Shown one piece after another: positions 11,503-23,350 of a stretch of DNA of 64,000 nucleotides. Source of the DNA: Nematopogon swammerdamellus (lineage: Eukaryota; Arthropoda; Insecta; Lepidoptera; Adelidae); the NCBI GenBank assembly GCA_946902875.1, contig OX336336.1, positions 25,375,558 to 25,439,557 on the forward strand, given 5' to 3'. Below the pieces are notes generated by a model. It saw only the letters and a program-made list of their open reading frames with translations. It had not been told where the DNA came from and did no database searches. Position numbers and translations under genes: made by a program. The first letter of the stretch is position 1; every line of letters starts with the position of its first letter.

Positions 11503-11584
11503 CTGCAAGTTTCATTTTGACATATTAGGTTATCTTCTTCTGAAATTCTGAAATAGGCTGATTTGGAGATTTCTCAGCCTACCT

Positions 11585-11900
11585 ATTTATTTATTTTTTT
11601 TATGAAAACTGACACGGTTCGGGACGTCACCTACAACATCCATGATGTCAGCCCATAACATCGGGTGAACTTGGTGCCACGTCAGTGCTTCCTTTCGATC
11701 ATGCCGGCTACACTGAACTGAACGGAAAACACAAACTATTTACATAGCCGTTTCGACCGACCTTTCATTCAGTACGGTGGTATCAACCCGGACGGGTTAA
11801 ACCTAGTAGTATAAGAAGGGAGTCAAATCCCTTAGCCGCCTTTTACGACATACATGGGGAAAGAGGGGCTATTCTTTTAAAGTACCGGCCCCACACGGTA
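11585..11900 (-). repeat. SINE family A, near full-length copy
   Basis: On the minus strand it runs from the head CCGTGTGGGGCCGGTACTTT through the GGTGGTATCAACC-like block and the ACATCATGGATGTTGTAGG block to TTTCATAAAAAA. About a dozen copies or parts are in the window. Confidence 0.85.
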
Positions 11901-12355
11901 CAAACTATTTCAGAAGTTATACTTATAACTGCGAGAAATCTCCAAAGGCACACAATTTTGTATGGTGATGGAAAATTCTCTGGACCCGACGACACAGAGG
12001 CCAACAAGTAAGCGTTAGCCCCAATTGGCAGGGGAACTGTGTTATCCATATCAGCAATTAGCTGACATCAAGGATGAAGAGGTGATACATACTCATTGAT
12101 TCCTTAGATATTTTTTTATTTTACCACCCCCAAACTACTTGGTTATACTAAGTACCTAGTAAAATAGGTTTAGGTTACTTTTTTATGAACTTACTAAATG
12201 GTCTCCCTTCCCCCGTGGCTTTACTTAATTAGAGGAATTACCCCTCTATTGGGGTACCTCCCATCCTCTTGCTCCTCTCGCTGAGTTCGGAATTTCAAAG
12301 ACATCTTCATCAAATTGTATCTTGTCTAAATGTGAATGGAATGGTTGTATTGTAC

Positions 12356-12487
12356 CTCTTGCAACCCGGCGAGAGACTCGATGATGTTTTCGGAGTGGCA
12401 GGGCTCGCGGGTCGAGCATCGCGCGTTGCGGTAGTTGGTCAGCAACTCACGAACCTCCGCATCCAGCTCTTCTATCTCCGGATCCAT
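12356..12487 (-). CDS. ADIP/SSX2IP-like gene, coding exon 1 (start codon)
   Basis: The exon begins MDPEIEELDAEVRELL and ends ENIIESLAGLQE, 44 codons, phase 0. The ATG lies in ACCATGG, a good initiation context, with a TTATAAAA stretch just upstream. The donor reads GAG|GTACAA. Joined to the next exon it gives an N-terminal block (ENI-ES--GLQEEFG) that resembles the EDNIEQ...LDQEL-FGFPSL block of vertebrate ADIP (SSX2IP). That protein family acts at centrosomes, centriolar satellites and adherens junctions. The phase and splice sites are read directly; the family name rests on remembered motif similarity, so another centrosomal coiled-coil protein is possible. Confidence 0.65.
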
Positions 12488-12626
12488 GGTGATATTTTAT
12501 AAGTAAATTAGTTCAAAGGCTTCAAAAGTTACGTTTATTGCAGAGAGATACAACACAGAGCACGAAATGCTCTGTGGAGATACAAGATAAAAGTGACTAC
12601 TTTCTATCAAAGAGTAGTTAGAGTTA

Positions 12627-12893
12627 GAGCGTTCCATATAAATCTTCCTTCGCCGTTATATTGGCTCCAATGTCTATCTGTCAAAACAGTGTTGAGGGCT
12701 GCTATGTGTACAGATTTACCCGTAATTATCAGTATTTACCGTATTTATTATATGGTAAATACCTATTACATTATTAGGTAATATAATCTTCCAAATCTGG
12801 CAACAGGAATTTAAGTACTGACAGTGACACTGGCAGTGGAGCCAACATAACGGCGAAGGGAAGATTTAGTTGGATTGGAACGCTCTCTACACG
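12627..12893. mobile_element. MITE with GAGCGTTCCA ends, copy 1
   Basis: Long inverted arms with TTCGCCGTTATATTGGCTCC and complement; a TA-rich centre (GTATTTACCGTATTT). A related copy is at 14938-15215. It lies just upstream of the ADIP-like start codon. Confidence 0.75.
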
Positions 12894-13589
12894 CGCGCGC
12901 GAGTACAGACCGACCAAGTTATCTGTGAACTGAGTGGTGCGCTGCCATCGTTTCATTGTTGCCAGTGTTGTGGATGTCCCCGTTTTATTTGATGTTTCAT
13001 TATCGAACAGTTCAGTTCGTATGTTGCTTTGTGCAAACAATATTGATACTGATTTATTGATATTCATAATAGAGGAACGGTTCGAGAGTGTAATATCAAA
13101 TAAAACGGCGGCATTCACGATTGCACCGGAACTTTACTACTACTGCGGTGTTGTCACGGCGCGCGGCGCGGCGCCAGGGCGATGACGGTGCCGCGCCGCC
13201 GCGCCGTGGTGATGTGGCCGGGCCCTAAGTCAAGATATTTTACATAATAATATGTGGTTGACTATTTAGAATAGCTATTTTGCTACAATTATCAGCCAGA
13301 AGACGTCTACTGCTGAACCTCCTCCATAGATTTTATTACTTGTTATCAAAACTATGCATGCGAGTATATTATGCTAAAAATAACTAAAAACCAAATATTG
13401 GTATAAACAAATATCTTATTCGTAAATAGTGAAATAAATAGAGGGTACAATTTCAATGTGAAAAATGTGTATGTACTCAAAAATAATTGTGTTTATTCAA
13501 ATCCTGGTTTACAATAAGTATGATCACTTGATTTCGCTGTGATTTCAGTTGTACACGTATTATATAGTCGCGATCAATAGGCCACACCC

Positions 13590-13935
13590 CAGGCATATTG
13601 TTTTAGATGGTTTTTTTTTCTTTTTTTCTTGTGAATATCTGGCTCTCCAAGCAGTTATTTCGTGTTTTTCCTTGTTTTTCTAGTACATCCAGAAACCATT
13701 CGTAGGTCGGTATTTCTTTTCTCACCGAGTACAATTTATGAACTTTTCTTCAGATGACCCCACGGTCAAATGAATCAACATGAATAAAACCATTTTTATT
13801 TGTCTGCCATATTATACCAGCTGTTGTAACTTTTGTACGTGTTTCTTCTGCAGCGTTCTTTTCCTTAAAAATTTTGGAAATGAGCCCTTTGCTTACACCT
13901 GAAAATTCAATGAATCACAAAACATCAAATTAAAA
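13590..13935 (-). pseudogene. DDE transposase-like N-terminal fragment
   Basis: The minus frame reads GVSKGLISKIFKEKNAAEET, then FIHVDSFDRGVI, a TGA, then RKVHKLYSVRKEIPTYEWFL. The spacing of a helix-turn-helix-like part and the VR-E-PT block is like insect Tc1/IS630-related DDE elements. The in-frame stop and missing catalytic part mark a pseudogene. Confidence 0.5.
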
Positions 13936-14287
13936 TGTATCTGTTATGTGGGAAAAATTTGGTTTACAACTGACAACACTAAACTGTAGCAGTTTATATT
14001 CTTTTGTAAATCTGATGAAATGGAATTATCGGCGCTTGTTGTCGAGGATCCTCTTCAAAAACTATTTTACTTTTAGGATTATATTCCGAGCATCATTGTG
14101 AATAGCTTTCGGCATGATAAAATGCTATAAAGAGACAGAAAACTCGAACTGAACACGCTTTGACACATATGACAGCCGAATGACACTTCTGTTAGTTCCT
14201 GATCTGCCACTTTACAGATAACTTGGTAGGTCTGTAAACTTTAGTTTTGTTTGTTTGTTTGTACCAAAGATTATAATGTCTGTCCGA

Positions 14288-14525
14288 TAGGGGTCTGGCA
14301 CAGGAGAGAACAAAGGAACGATGGCGCTGTAGATCAGCTGTGATGTTTTGGAGGTTAAAAAAAACAACCAGGGTTAATATATTATTAGGTTCTCTATATT
14401 AATCCTAACCTAATGTTGAGGCGGTGCATGTCGTTTTTGTTACGTTTTGTTTCTGCCACTTCGCGTTTACAATCAGCTGATCTACAGCGCAAGCGTTCCT
14501 TTGTTCTATCATGTGCCGCTTGCTT
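14288..14525. repeat. Imperfect inverted repeat, about 40-bp arms
   Basis: Left GGCACAGGAGAGAACAAAGG and right CCTTTGTTCTATCATGTGCC pair, as do GCTGTAGATCAGCTG and its complement. Between them lies a CCCTAACC...GTTGAGGCGGTGCATGTCG block that recurs at 15425 and 18580. Confidence 0.65.
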
Positions 14526-14937
14526 CCGATAGCGTTCAACACCTGAAAGAATTCCTGGCTCCTCCCTGGCTCCTTTGGCTCCTTTCGTGAACACTCGGCT
14601 CTAAACGAAACTTAACTAAAACGACATGCGTCATGCAACTCATGCACGCACCGCCTCAACATTAGGTTAGGTAACCTAACCTAACAAAAAACTAACATAC
14701 TGGAAACGTGAGAACGGGCCATCTGAATAAAAGCGTGTAAATGTGGAATAACCGCGTAAATCTATCAAACAATAGAGATGGCGTATTGCATAATAGAGTA
14801 GCTATTGCGTGATAGATGGCGCAAATAATATGAAAAAGGCGAATTGAATTTCACAAGTTATTTTTTTATTTTTCATGTAGGTCCTTGAACTTCTTGCCTG
14901 ATTTTTTCTCTAGCTGAAGATATAGGCCCTAGTCGAG

Positions 14938-15215
14938 AGCGTTCCATCCAACCACGATATAGGTAGGAAAGATCCAACTAAAAGTTCCCTTCGCCAATAG
15001 GTTGGCTCCACTGTCTATCTGTCAAAACAGTGTTGAGGGTTGCTATGTGTACAGATTTACCCGTAATTATCAGTATTTACCGTATTTTTTGTACGGTAAA
15101 GTAAATACCGATTACATTATTTGGTATTATAATCTTCACTATCTGGCAGCACGAATTTAGGCACTGACAGTGGAACCAACATAACGGCGAACGGCGAAGG
15201 GAACTTTTAGTTTTC
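14938..15215. mobile_element. MITE with GAGCGTTCCA ends, copy 2
   Basis: Same inverted-arm design and same centre (CAGTATTTACCGTATTTT) as the element at 12627. The left end is GAGCGTTCCATCC; the right end is decayed (TTTTCGCTC). Confidence 0.7.
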
Positions 15216-15542
15216 GCTCTTTATTAGGCCGTTTGAGCCGTTTCGTATTTTTAACACGGCGCTGTCGTCGGCCTGCTACTAGGTATAACAACGGGGCTAA
15301 TTTAGCACTGTATGCTCTGTATGACGAAATATATATCTGAATTCTAATCGACAGAACAGTAGGTACCTGACAAATAACTGGGACAGGGCTATTCGTAGGT
15401 ATGAGGGTTGGTGGTTTAAAAAAAAATTAACCCTAACCTAATGTTGAGGCGGCGCATGTCGTTTTTGTATAAAACAGGAGAAATAGGAGACTACCCCGTC
15501 TTGGTTTTCCTATACCTGCATGCAGGTATATTACTTGTCTTT

Positions 15543-15697
15543 TTCTGGTTTGCACTTACCTCGGCCCGCGCTTCCTCACTTCGCGCCTCACGCTACACCC
15601 GCTGACGCCTAGCCTTGGAGGAAATGCTAGGCGTCAGCGGGTGTAGTGTGAGGCGCGAAGTGAGGAAGCGCGGGCCGAGGTAGGTGCAAACCAGAAA
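15543..15697. repeat. Long GC-rich hairpin
   Basis: Arms of about 70 bp (GGTTTGCACTTACCTCGGCC through GCTGACGCCTAGC) are almost perfect complements around a loop of about 15 bases (CTTGGAGGAAAT). Confidence 0.9.
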
Positions 15698-15715
15698 CAG
15701 ACGACTAATACCTAC

Positions 15716-16444
15716 GAATAGACACTTCTAAATAACTGAGCAAAAATAATACAACATAATAAAAAAGTAGGTAATTTTTATTATTGTTTCATTGATGTAA
15801 AAATACAATTTTAATTGTACACTATTGCATCATTCTTGTTTACCACAGAGCATGAAATGCGCGCGCCCGCCCCTACTAGAGGCGCCGTGAGCGCGATTTC
15901 TCTACAACGCCGTTGAAGCCTGTGGGCGTGGCCTATGACTTACATATGTGTGTTGTGCGTGTGCATTTGTTTTGTGCGTGTGCCTAACTTGCTCCTCTTT
16001 GTGTGTAGTGTCGATACTAGCACACACACACACACACGAAGTGCTAGCAGCTCAGCGTACGGTTATTGGGTTTCAAATATCATCGCTTAGGGCGCCTCTA
16101 GTAGGGGGCGCGGGCGGTAGGTATTTGATGCTCTGTGTTGTTTACTGACATTAAAATTCATCACTTCTAAGTGAATGATCAGAATATAAATATATGAAGA
16201 TGTTCCGATTTTATGCACCTACCTAATCTATTCTGTATGTTGGTGGCCGAAACTTCAATATGCATCTAAAACAAAATGTGAAGGATTTTTAATAAGACTG
16301 TGGTTATATTAGGTTAGGTTAGGTTATATTATTTACAGAATATTAAAAAAACTAGTAAAAGTCGGCCGATCACTTATTTATTAGTACCTGTCAGTCTATC
16401 CAAACTCACGCACCTAGAATTCGTGGATACCTCCAAGTTATGAT
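15716..16444. other. Gene-free stretch with a CA microsatellite
   Basis: A (CA)n run at 16020 and the inverted blocks GCGCGCCCGCCCCTACTAGAG (shortened here by one base at either edge: CTACTAGAGGCGCC / GGCGCCTCTAGTAG) at 15877 and 16091 suggest another decayed foldback. No gene. Confidence 0.5.
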
Positions 16445-16627
16445 GTACAGGTCTGTTAACCAAAGCTGGCGCGTGCACAGTACTCACACCAATGCAATTG
16501 TGCAAGTGCGAGTGAGACAGATCGGGTTTTCGTGATGCGTATGCAGTGCGACGTCTCACTCGCACTTGCACAATTGCATTGGCGTGAGTACTGTGTACGC
16601 GCCAGCTTTGGTTAACAGACCTGTACA
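16445..16627. repeat. Long hairpin, about 75-bp arms
   Basis: Left TACAGGTCTGTTAACCAAAG through CAATTGTGCAAGTGCGAGTG pairs with the right half ending in TTTGGTTAACAGACCTGTA with few mismatches. Confidence 0.9.
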
Positions 16628-17115
16628 ACCCAGACGAGAAACTATACAAAACGAGACGAGTACAATAAGGAATCTATGTATTTTTTTATATATCGTTAAC
16701 AGTAATGAGAATGACAGGCGACTGACATGAGCGATCAAGTACGCGGGAATACGCTTACTTGTGGTAAGCACGAGTGAGCACTACAAATTCTATTCGTGTT
16801 TTTGTATGTTCTGTGGTGGTATCGCCAATGTAGCTACCTCTCAGATGTCGGCGGCACCGACTTCAGTCCCGAATGCTTCGTTCGCCGACAAAGGGCGGTT
16901 GCCCTGTTGATAGGTCGGTTCTGAGAGCGAAAATTTCTTAGTTTCTGTTGTCGGAACTGTGAAGTGTTTTTTTTTTTCGGTCTCATCCCACATACGTGTG
17001 GTTGGTTACGCTAGTTTTAAAAACCACAGTTCACGAGAGCGAAGCCGCTGGCAGAAGCAGTTAACAAAAAAGCGGGACTAAATAGTTAGTAACTATGTGA
17101 TAGATAAGATACCAT

Positions 17116-17612
17116 AGAGGAGCGTTCACCTCATGCTCAGTTGGTTTGATTTAACCACAGACCTAGCCATTGGCGTATCTAGGGTTATTATCCAGGGTGG
17201 GCCTGGCCCTTGAAAAGCGATGGCCAATGAAGCCGAATCCCGACGTAGCTACGCAATAAAAGTAGGTAATTTGAACTTGAAGTGTTGAGCCGTATTTCGA
17301 CCATTGATTTCGGAAAGTTTCTTTACCTAAATAAAATTAAACAAAAACATTTTTTTAAAGTGTTTATTTTGATTACCTACCTGGATGGAAATGGAATTTT
17401 ATGTTGATTCCTCAGCTGTAGATTATTTAGTGTTTTTGTGTGAAATTATTTAAGTGCCCACCCTAGAATTTTGGGTTGGCAACCCAACGTCCTGGGGTGG
17501 GCACCAGACACTTCTAGGGTGGGCCGTGCCCACCCGGCCCCCCCTCTATATACGCCAATGAGAGGAGTGTTCACCTCATGCTCAGTGGGTTTGATTTAAC
17601 CACAGACCTAGC
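17116..17612. mobile_element. TIR element between 52-bp direct repeats
   Basis: The 393-bp element at 17168-17560 has ends CATTGGCGTATCTAGGG and CCCTCTATATACGCCAATG. It is flanked by two 52-bp copies (17116-17167 and 17561-17612) of a sequence starting AGAGGAG and ending GACCTAGC, with two visible mismatches. Such a long flank duplication is not a normal target duplication. Confidence 0.8.
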
Positions 17613-17829
17613 TTTGATTTAACCCAGTTTAGTTTAAAATACAACAAATTAACAACTGTAAAAATATAGGTGGAGGTTAAGCAATGGGAATGTTATGGTG
17701 CCGCGGCATTTTAATTTAATTGATTTCTTTCTTATCTTTAATACATATCGCCACCTCTGATTTAGGTAATACCTACACGCAATTCTAAATGTAAACTTTA
17801 GGTATTAGGTACCTGTCGGAATCGTAGCT

Positions 17830-18330
17830 GTCAAAATACCTCGAAGTGTCGAAAACAGATTTTTTTTCTTCTATAGGTATAATTTCATAGCCTACAGTAA
17901 AATCCCATTCTTACTACATTACTAGTTAGTGACAGCTGTCACAGGCCACAAAAAGTACAAAAAACAGAGAAATCTCTATTTCTTCTGTATAATTTCATAG
18001 CCTACAATACAATCGCATTATTACATTACCAGGTAATGACAGCTGTTACACGCCATAAAAAGTACTTACTAAAAACAGAGAAATCTCTATTTTTGCTATG
18101 CAATTTCATTAGGTATTCCAACTATTCCATCATTTCATCACTAGATGTAGTTTACATTACGTACAAAAAACAGAGAAATCTCTATTTCTCTGAATAATTT
18201 CATAGCCTACAATACAATCGCATTATTACATTAATAGATGTAGTGACAGCTGTCAAAATGCCTCGAAGAGAAAAACAGAGAGAACTTTATTTCTTCATAT
18301 AATTAGCCTAAATCCCATTAGTACCTACTT
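17830..18330 (+). repeat. Degenerate tandem repeat, about 100-bp unit
   Basis: Five units carry CAGAGAAATCTCTATTTCT, then ATAATTTCATAGCCTACA, then GTGACAGCTGTCA. Unit length varies from about 90 to 125 bp. Confidence 0.8.
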
Positions 18331-18420
18331 ACATTATTAGTGAAACTCTTGTCAATAAATAGACACAGAGCATGATCTTTAACCTAGTACCTACCTACCT
18401 ACCACGCTACCTACATTGAG

Positions 18421-18912
18421 ACGAGTGGCTCGGGATCAATTCTGATGTCTCTCACTGACAGTTCTCCTCCTAAGAAATTAATATTTTCGGAAATATTCGG
18501 AAATATACAAACTGTTTCGGTGGTTTAAAAAAAAACCAGGGTTAATATAAAGAAGATGCGTCGCATCTTCTTTATATTAACCCTAACCCAATGTTGAGGC
18601 GGTGCATGTCGTTTTTGTTACAAGTTTGTATTTCCGAAAATAATTCTTAGGTGGTTATAAAAAAAACTAAACACCCTAAAACAATTTAAACACCGTAACA
18701 TTGCTTAAAGAAGAAAAAAAGCAAAAAAAAAACCAAAAAGATTTTGTGGGATTCGAACCCAGGTCATAAAACTACTAGTCCTAGACCCTCACCCCTGAGC
18801 CACGAAATCACTTAAACGAACAAACGAATATCGAATTCCCTTGATTCGCTTTCGGCTCTATGACGTCACAGCTGTCAGCGAGAGCCAACAGAATTGATCC
18901 CGAGCCACTCGT
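18421..18912. mobile_element. MITE with perfect 8-bp target duplication and inner tRNA-like unit
   Basis: Ends ACGAGTGGCTCGGG and CCCGAGCCACTCGT, flanked on both sides by ACATTGAG (18413-18420, 18913-18920). The TIRs extend with mismatches to about 45 bp. Inside are a 60-bp palindrome (AATATAAAGAAGATGCG and complement) and a tRNA-like unit. The 8-bp duplication fits hAT, P or Merlin. Confidence 0.9.
18745..18819 (-). tRNA. tRNA-like sequence inside the MITE (probable pseudogene)
   Basis: On the minus strand it starts GATTTCGTGGCTCAGGGGTG (A-box-like), has a possible anticodon arm near CTAGGACTAGTAG, then GGGTTCGAATCCC (a perfect T arm with B box), and closes with ACAAAATC, which nearly pairs with the 5' end. 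I cannot define a clean anticodon stem. Confidence 0.45.
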
Positions 18913-19286
18913 ACATTGAGCAGTAATTGAGGTAGGTACTTTGACAGCTGTCATTCAAACTTTAATAACATTCGGGCTAACCATATTTTACACGGGATTA
19001 CACAAGCTGGCACTAAGTGAAAGCTCTATTCAGATACACAGTCACTTGTGAATCTAGTAAAATATACCGCAAATAGTTTTATAGAACTTTTATTCTAAGG
19101 TCATTCACATATTTAATTTTTATGACCTTGACAAAGGATAAACCATAAAATTGGCTAGGTACTCCAGTGCATGTAAATGCTCTAGCTAAGGTATGACACC
19201 CAAACAGCTAGGCGCACGCATAGTTTGAGCAGCATTCACTTAGGTACACTTACCACAGTTATTTACCTTACTTTATTTCATTCTAA

Positions 19287-19422
19287 GGCCCACTTGCACC
19301 AACACGAATTTAGAGTTAAGTAGCGAGTTATGGATTTAAACGCGGTTCCCACAGTCAACGGGTACTAGCTTAACGAGTTAAACTGGTTTATAACGTTAAA
19401 TTCGTGTTGGTGCAAGTGGGCC
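19287..19422. mobile_element. 136-bp Harbinger-type MITE
   Basis: Ends GGCCCACTTGCACCAACACG and exact complement, with TAA on both sides. The TIRs cover at least 26 bp. Confidence 0.9.
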
Positions 19423-19429
19423 TAAGACT

Positions 19430-20660
19430 ATAGGTAACTAATCAGAGATGTGCCCTATCTTAAAATTTCTTTTTTTATTTTCCAAATAGCAAAAAACACA
19501 TGGCGCAGGTAAATATTACTAAACGCTGATTTGCACCAGCCCTCGTGATTATGAAGTACTGAAAAAAATATTTCTACTTAATTCTAGAGGGTGTTGCGAA
19601 CCCTTATTACTGTCGCGTCAAATGTACATTAGCCTTATAGCATAAAAAAAAAAGATTCGATTTATGCTCTCGCCGCACTTGGCGTAATTTCTGCCGAGTA
19701 AATTACGTCGTTTGAAAATTTGTACTTTGACATGACAACGTATTTTGAGCTCGATGTGACTCTGCCTGAACTTAAAATTCCCCTCCCTTCTAATATCTGT
19801 TGCTTACTATCGTCTAACAATATTGCTATTTATAAACTCATTTCGAAAAAATTTTTTTTTTCATAACATTAATTTTTTTTTTTTTTTTTTTTATGGAACC
19901 TGACACGGTTGGCTACATCACCTACAACATCCGTGATGTCAGCCCATAACACAGGGTGAACTAGGTGCCATGTCAGTGCTTCCCTTCATTGCAATTTGTA
20001 ACTTTTCAGTTATTAAGCAGAGTTAATCATTTTGTTTTCGTTCTTAGGGGGTTTTTTTTTTCTTGAAATTGTGCTTTTGTTTTTATTTGTAAAACTTTTT
20101 ATACCGTTGTTGTAATCCTATCACACTTGACAATGGCAAAGTTCGCGTGTCAGGGTGAGTTGCCAAAAAAAAAAAAAAAAGAAATGTATATTTAGTGCAA
20201 TGTATACGCTCATCTAACCTGACGCAATTTCGGTAGAAATTACGCCCAGTGTGACCCTGGGCTTAGATTTAAGAACATAGTATATTATTATAACAGTAGA
20301 GCGCCCGTTTTCCGAACGTCCATCATCCGAATGACCGCTTAACCGAATACATAGAGTTTAAATTCATTTCATTATCGCTCAGGTGTCAGCGCCAGAGCGC
20401 GCATCTCCGTCGCAAATATTCCGGGCCGCGATTGGATACGGAATAAGAGAAAAAATAGTTTTTTTCAGATAAAAAAAAATATATACACCTATTTCGTTAA
20501 TTCGCGCGCTAAAATAGCGTCCGTCACCAAGTCTCGAAATCAACAGAAAAATCCGATAGTTTTATGCTCTAAGAGTGAATGAGATCGAGTAGGGCATATC
20601 TACCTTTATTTAGAAGTATAATGAGCCTTATCCCCATATTCAAAGAGCGTGTATTTTAAG
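19430..20660. other. Gene-free stretch
   Basis: AT-rich with long A/T runs apart from the SINE tail noted. TAGAGCGCCCGTTTTCCGAAC near 20297 (shown without its neighbours) looks like an end of a Tigger/pogo-type element, but I found no matching right end. Confidence 0.4.
19875..19985 (-). repeat. SINE family A, tail part
   Basis: Poly-T followed by ATGGAACCTGACACGGTTGG and the block ending CAGTGCTTCCCTTC. The head is missing. Confidence 0.75.
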
Positions 20661-20835
20661 GCCGTGACAAACGCCAACGACCTTGAGCATTCGGGAATTC
20701 TACATAATGTACCATGCGACTGCTAATTTCGCTTCGCACGTTCAAGTCACATTTAGCGTAGTTTGTCGCTATCAGCCTAAAGAGTTGATGGTTCGGGGTT
20801 CGAATCCCACTTTCGTATGTTTTTTTTTTTTTTGC
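20660..20835 (+). repeat. Possible tRNA-derived unit with B box and poly-T
   Basis: GGGGTTCGAATCCCAC at about 20797 is a B box with a paired T arm, followed by a 14-T run, as in pol III SINE or tRNA pseudogene ends. The upstream part is not tRNA-like. Confidence 0.4.
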
Positions 20836-21089
20836 TTTTTTATTATTTTAATTATTAAAATGATTGTGGCTTATGTAACTGATGCGTGATTCTAATTTTT
20901 TATTTTTTATTATTTTACCTAAATAACATTTTATTGTAATTTCTTCCAAATTATTTTAGTTCATGTACTTACCACTTTTTATAAACCTCTAAATAGACTA
21001 TCGATGAAAACTAAAATAAAAATAGGTAGGTAGGTAATAGGTAGATAGGCATTTAGGTATGTATGGCAAATATCATAGCAACATAGGTA

Positions 21090-21360
21090 CCGGCCGGCGC
21101 GCGCGGCGCGCGCGGCGGCAGCATGGCACGGTGCGGTGGGGTGCGGTGCGGTGCGGTAACTCAGTAGCAGCGTGCTGCGGTGCGGAGGCGGCACGGCGGC
21201 GGCGGCGGCGGCGGAGGCGGCGGCGGCGGCGGCGGCGGAGGCGCCGGCGGCGGCGCGGTGGAGGCGCGGGAGGCGCCGCGCCGCCGCGTCGTCTCCGCTC
21301 CGCGCCACCACAGTGCCGCCGCCGCCGCCGCCCCCGCTCCGCAGCGCGCCGCTGTTGCTA
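21090..21360. repeat. GC-rich (GGC)n microsatellite block
   Basis: Runs of GGCGGC and GTGCGGTGCGGT. Several overlapping open frames here encode only poly-Arg, poly-Ala or poly-Gly and are not genes. Confidence 0.9.
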
Positions 21361-21564
21361 GGCTACTTTTATTTAGGCACGGTTCTATAGTCCTTGCATC
21401 TCAAGCGCAGACAGCGTTATACCACAGTACCTATTAGTTATTCTGTGGTTATACCAACGAAAGCCATGCGTATAACGCCCCGTCAAGTTACGTACCGGAG
21501 CGTATACTGATAGATACCACAGAAGAGAGATATTACTGATACGGTCGTACTGTATACTGGTACG

Positions 21565-21945
21565 GAAAATGACACGGTGGCAACATCACCTACAATACAA
21601 CATCCGAGATGTCAGCTCGTAACAACTGGTGAAGTAGATGCTATGTCAGTGCTTTTCTTCGGTCGTACCGGCTTCACTGAACTGGACGGAAAAAAAGAAG
21701 GGAGTCATATCCCGAAATAGTTTGTATTTTCCGTCCAGTTTAGTGTAGCCGGCACGACCAAAGGGAAGCACTGACATGGCACCTAAGTTCACCCGGTGTT
21801 ATGGGCTGACATCACGGATGTTATAGGTGATATAGCAAACTGTGTCAGTTTACATAAAAAAATCCCTCAGTCGCCTTTTACGACATGCACGGGGAGAGAT
21901 GCAGTGGGGCTATTATTTTCAATTACCATCCCACACGGTACAAAT
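21565..21945. repeat. Two SINE family A parts in opposite orientation
   Basis: 21565-21720 is a minus-strand part and 21721-21860 a plus-strand part, meeting at the GTCCAGTT-type block; a minus-strand head (GCCTTTTACGACATGCACGG, then GGGGCTATT) follows to 21945. Probably one SINE inserted into or recombined with another. Confidence 0.7.
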
Positions 21946-22970
21946 ATACCTAACCTACCTATCTTTTTTCCATTCGATCCAAACACAGAAGACAGAAATG
22001 ACGACCGACACGCGGGCGCAGCAGGGCAGGAGCGAGCAAGCGAGCCCGGAACTAAAATTGTATCTAGTATTGAAGTGCCTGCTAAATTGACGAAGGCAAA
22101 AATTTTACCCTTCCGACTGAAGAATTACGTCAATAATTTCATGTAGGCGTTTTTTGTTTTTTATTTTTATCTCCTTTCGTGGATAAAATAATAAAAAAAA
22201 TTTAATAGAGTTTTCTCAGAGCTTTGTGACCTTTGAATCGGTGGTATTGTAAAATTGTAATAATACACACATACTCAGATTTTCAAAAATTCATGCTTTT
22301 TTTATATATTTTTAATTTTATGTTTATTACTTACTTTTACTCATTATTAAAAAAACCAGCAATGCACTTTGTTGGTAAGGAACCAAAATATAGGTTGGTA
22401 TTTTTTTAATTTTCTGAATGTGTGTCAATTGGTCAGTTTTGGACCTTCTTTGTCGCACTTTTTGCATGTTTTGCGTATTTGGCGTTTGTCACCGCCTTAA
22501 TGCCGAAAGTCGACCACTTGAGCGGTGAAATAAAATTAAATTAAACACCAAACTACTAATTTTGTAGTAAAGTATTCATGTATCATGCAAACATATTGAA
22601 GTATTATAATTATTACTAGTTATGTGAACGAACAGACATACCATTGGCTAAAAATGTACATTCAAATGTGTATGGGACAAAGTTTTTTATTCATAGATGT
22701 ATAAGATGTCCGAATGTCCCCAATTAGTTCGGCTAATGCGCGCTCTATGGAATTTCTAATCTAAGCATCCTATTGGCTAGCCCTAAAGACGGAGCCGTTT
22801 CACATAAATACGTCTCTTTCGGGCGCGTAACGCGATTTTCCACAGCCACCTATTGTGTACTTTTTGTATAATAGTCGACTATGGCTTTTCCCACAGTTCA
22901 AAGTTGATATATCTCCAAGCATTTGGACCATGCGCAACAATATTCGCATAATAGTGAGCTACTGTGCTAT
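21946..22970. other. Gene-free stretch
   Basis: AT-rich and without recognised features. CCCCAATTAGTTCGGCTAATGC near 22718 (quoted without neighbours) and the sequence around it may be a Tigger-like remnant. Confidence 0.4.
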
Positions 22971-22974
22971 TTGT

Positions 22975-23300
22975 ACCGTGTGGGGCCGGTACTTTAAAAG
23001 AATAGCCCCACTGCATCGCTACCCGTGTATGTCGTAAAAGGCGACTAAGCGATATGACTCCCTTCTTATATTACTAGGTGGTAGGGTTTAACCCGCCCGG
23101 GTTGGTACCACCGCGCTGAATGAAAGGTCGGTCGAAACGGCTATGTAAATAGTTTGTGTTCTCCGCCCAGTTCAGTGTAGCCGGCACGACCGAAGGGAAG
23201 CACTGACGTGGCACCAAGTTCAACCGGTGTTATGGGCTCACATCGCGGATGTTGTAGGTGATGTAGCCAACCGTCAGTTTCCATAAAAAAAAAAAAAACT
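22975..23300 (+). repeat. SINE family A, full-length copy
   Basis: Runs from ACCGTGTGGGGCCGGTACTT through GGTTGGTACCACCGCGCTGA and GTGTAGCCGGCACGACCGAA to GTCAGTTTCCATAAAAAAA. A good reference copy for the family. Confidence 0.9.
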
Positions 23301-23350
23301 AGTATATGTATATATAGGTAGTTGAACTAAAATAATATGTTATGTACAGT

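Noticed and set aside
21059..21437. Arg-, Ala- and Gly-rich open frames
   Set aside because: They are all readings of a (GGC)n microsatellite.
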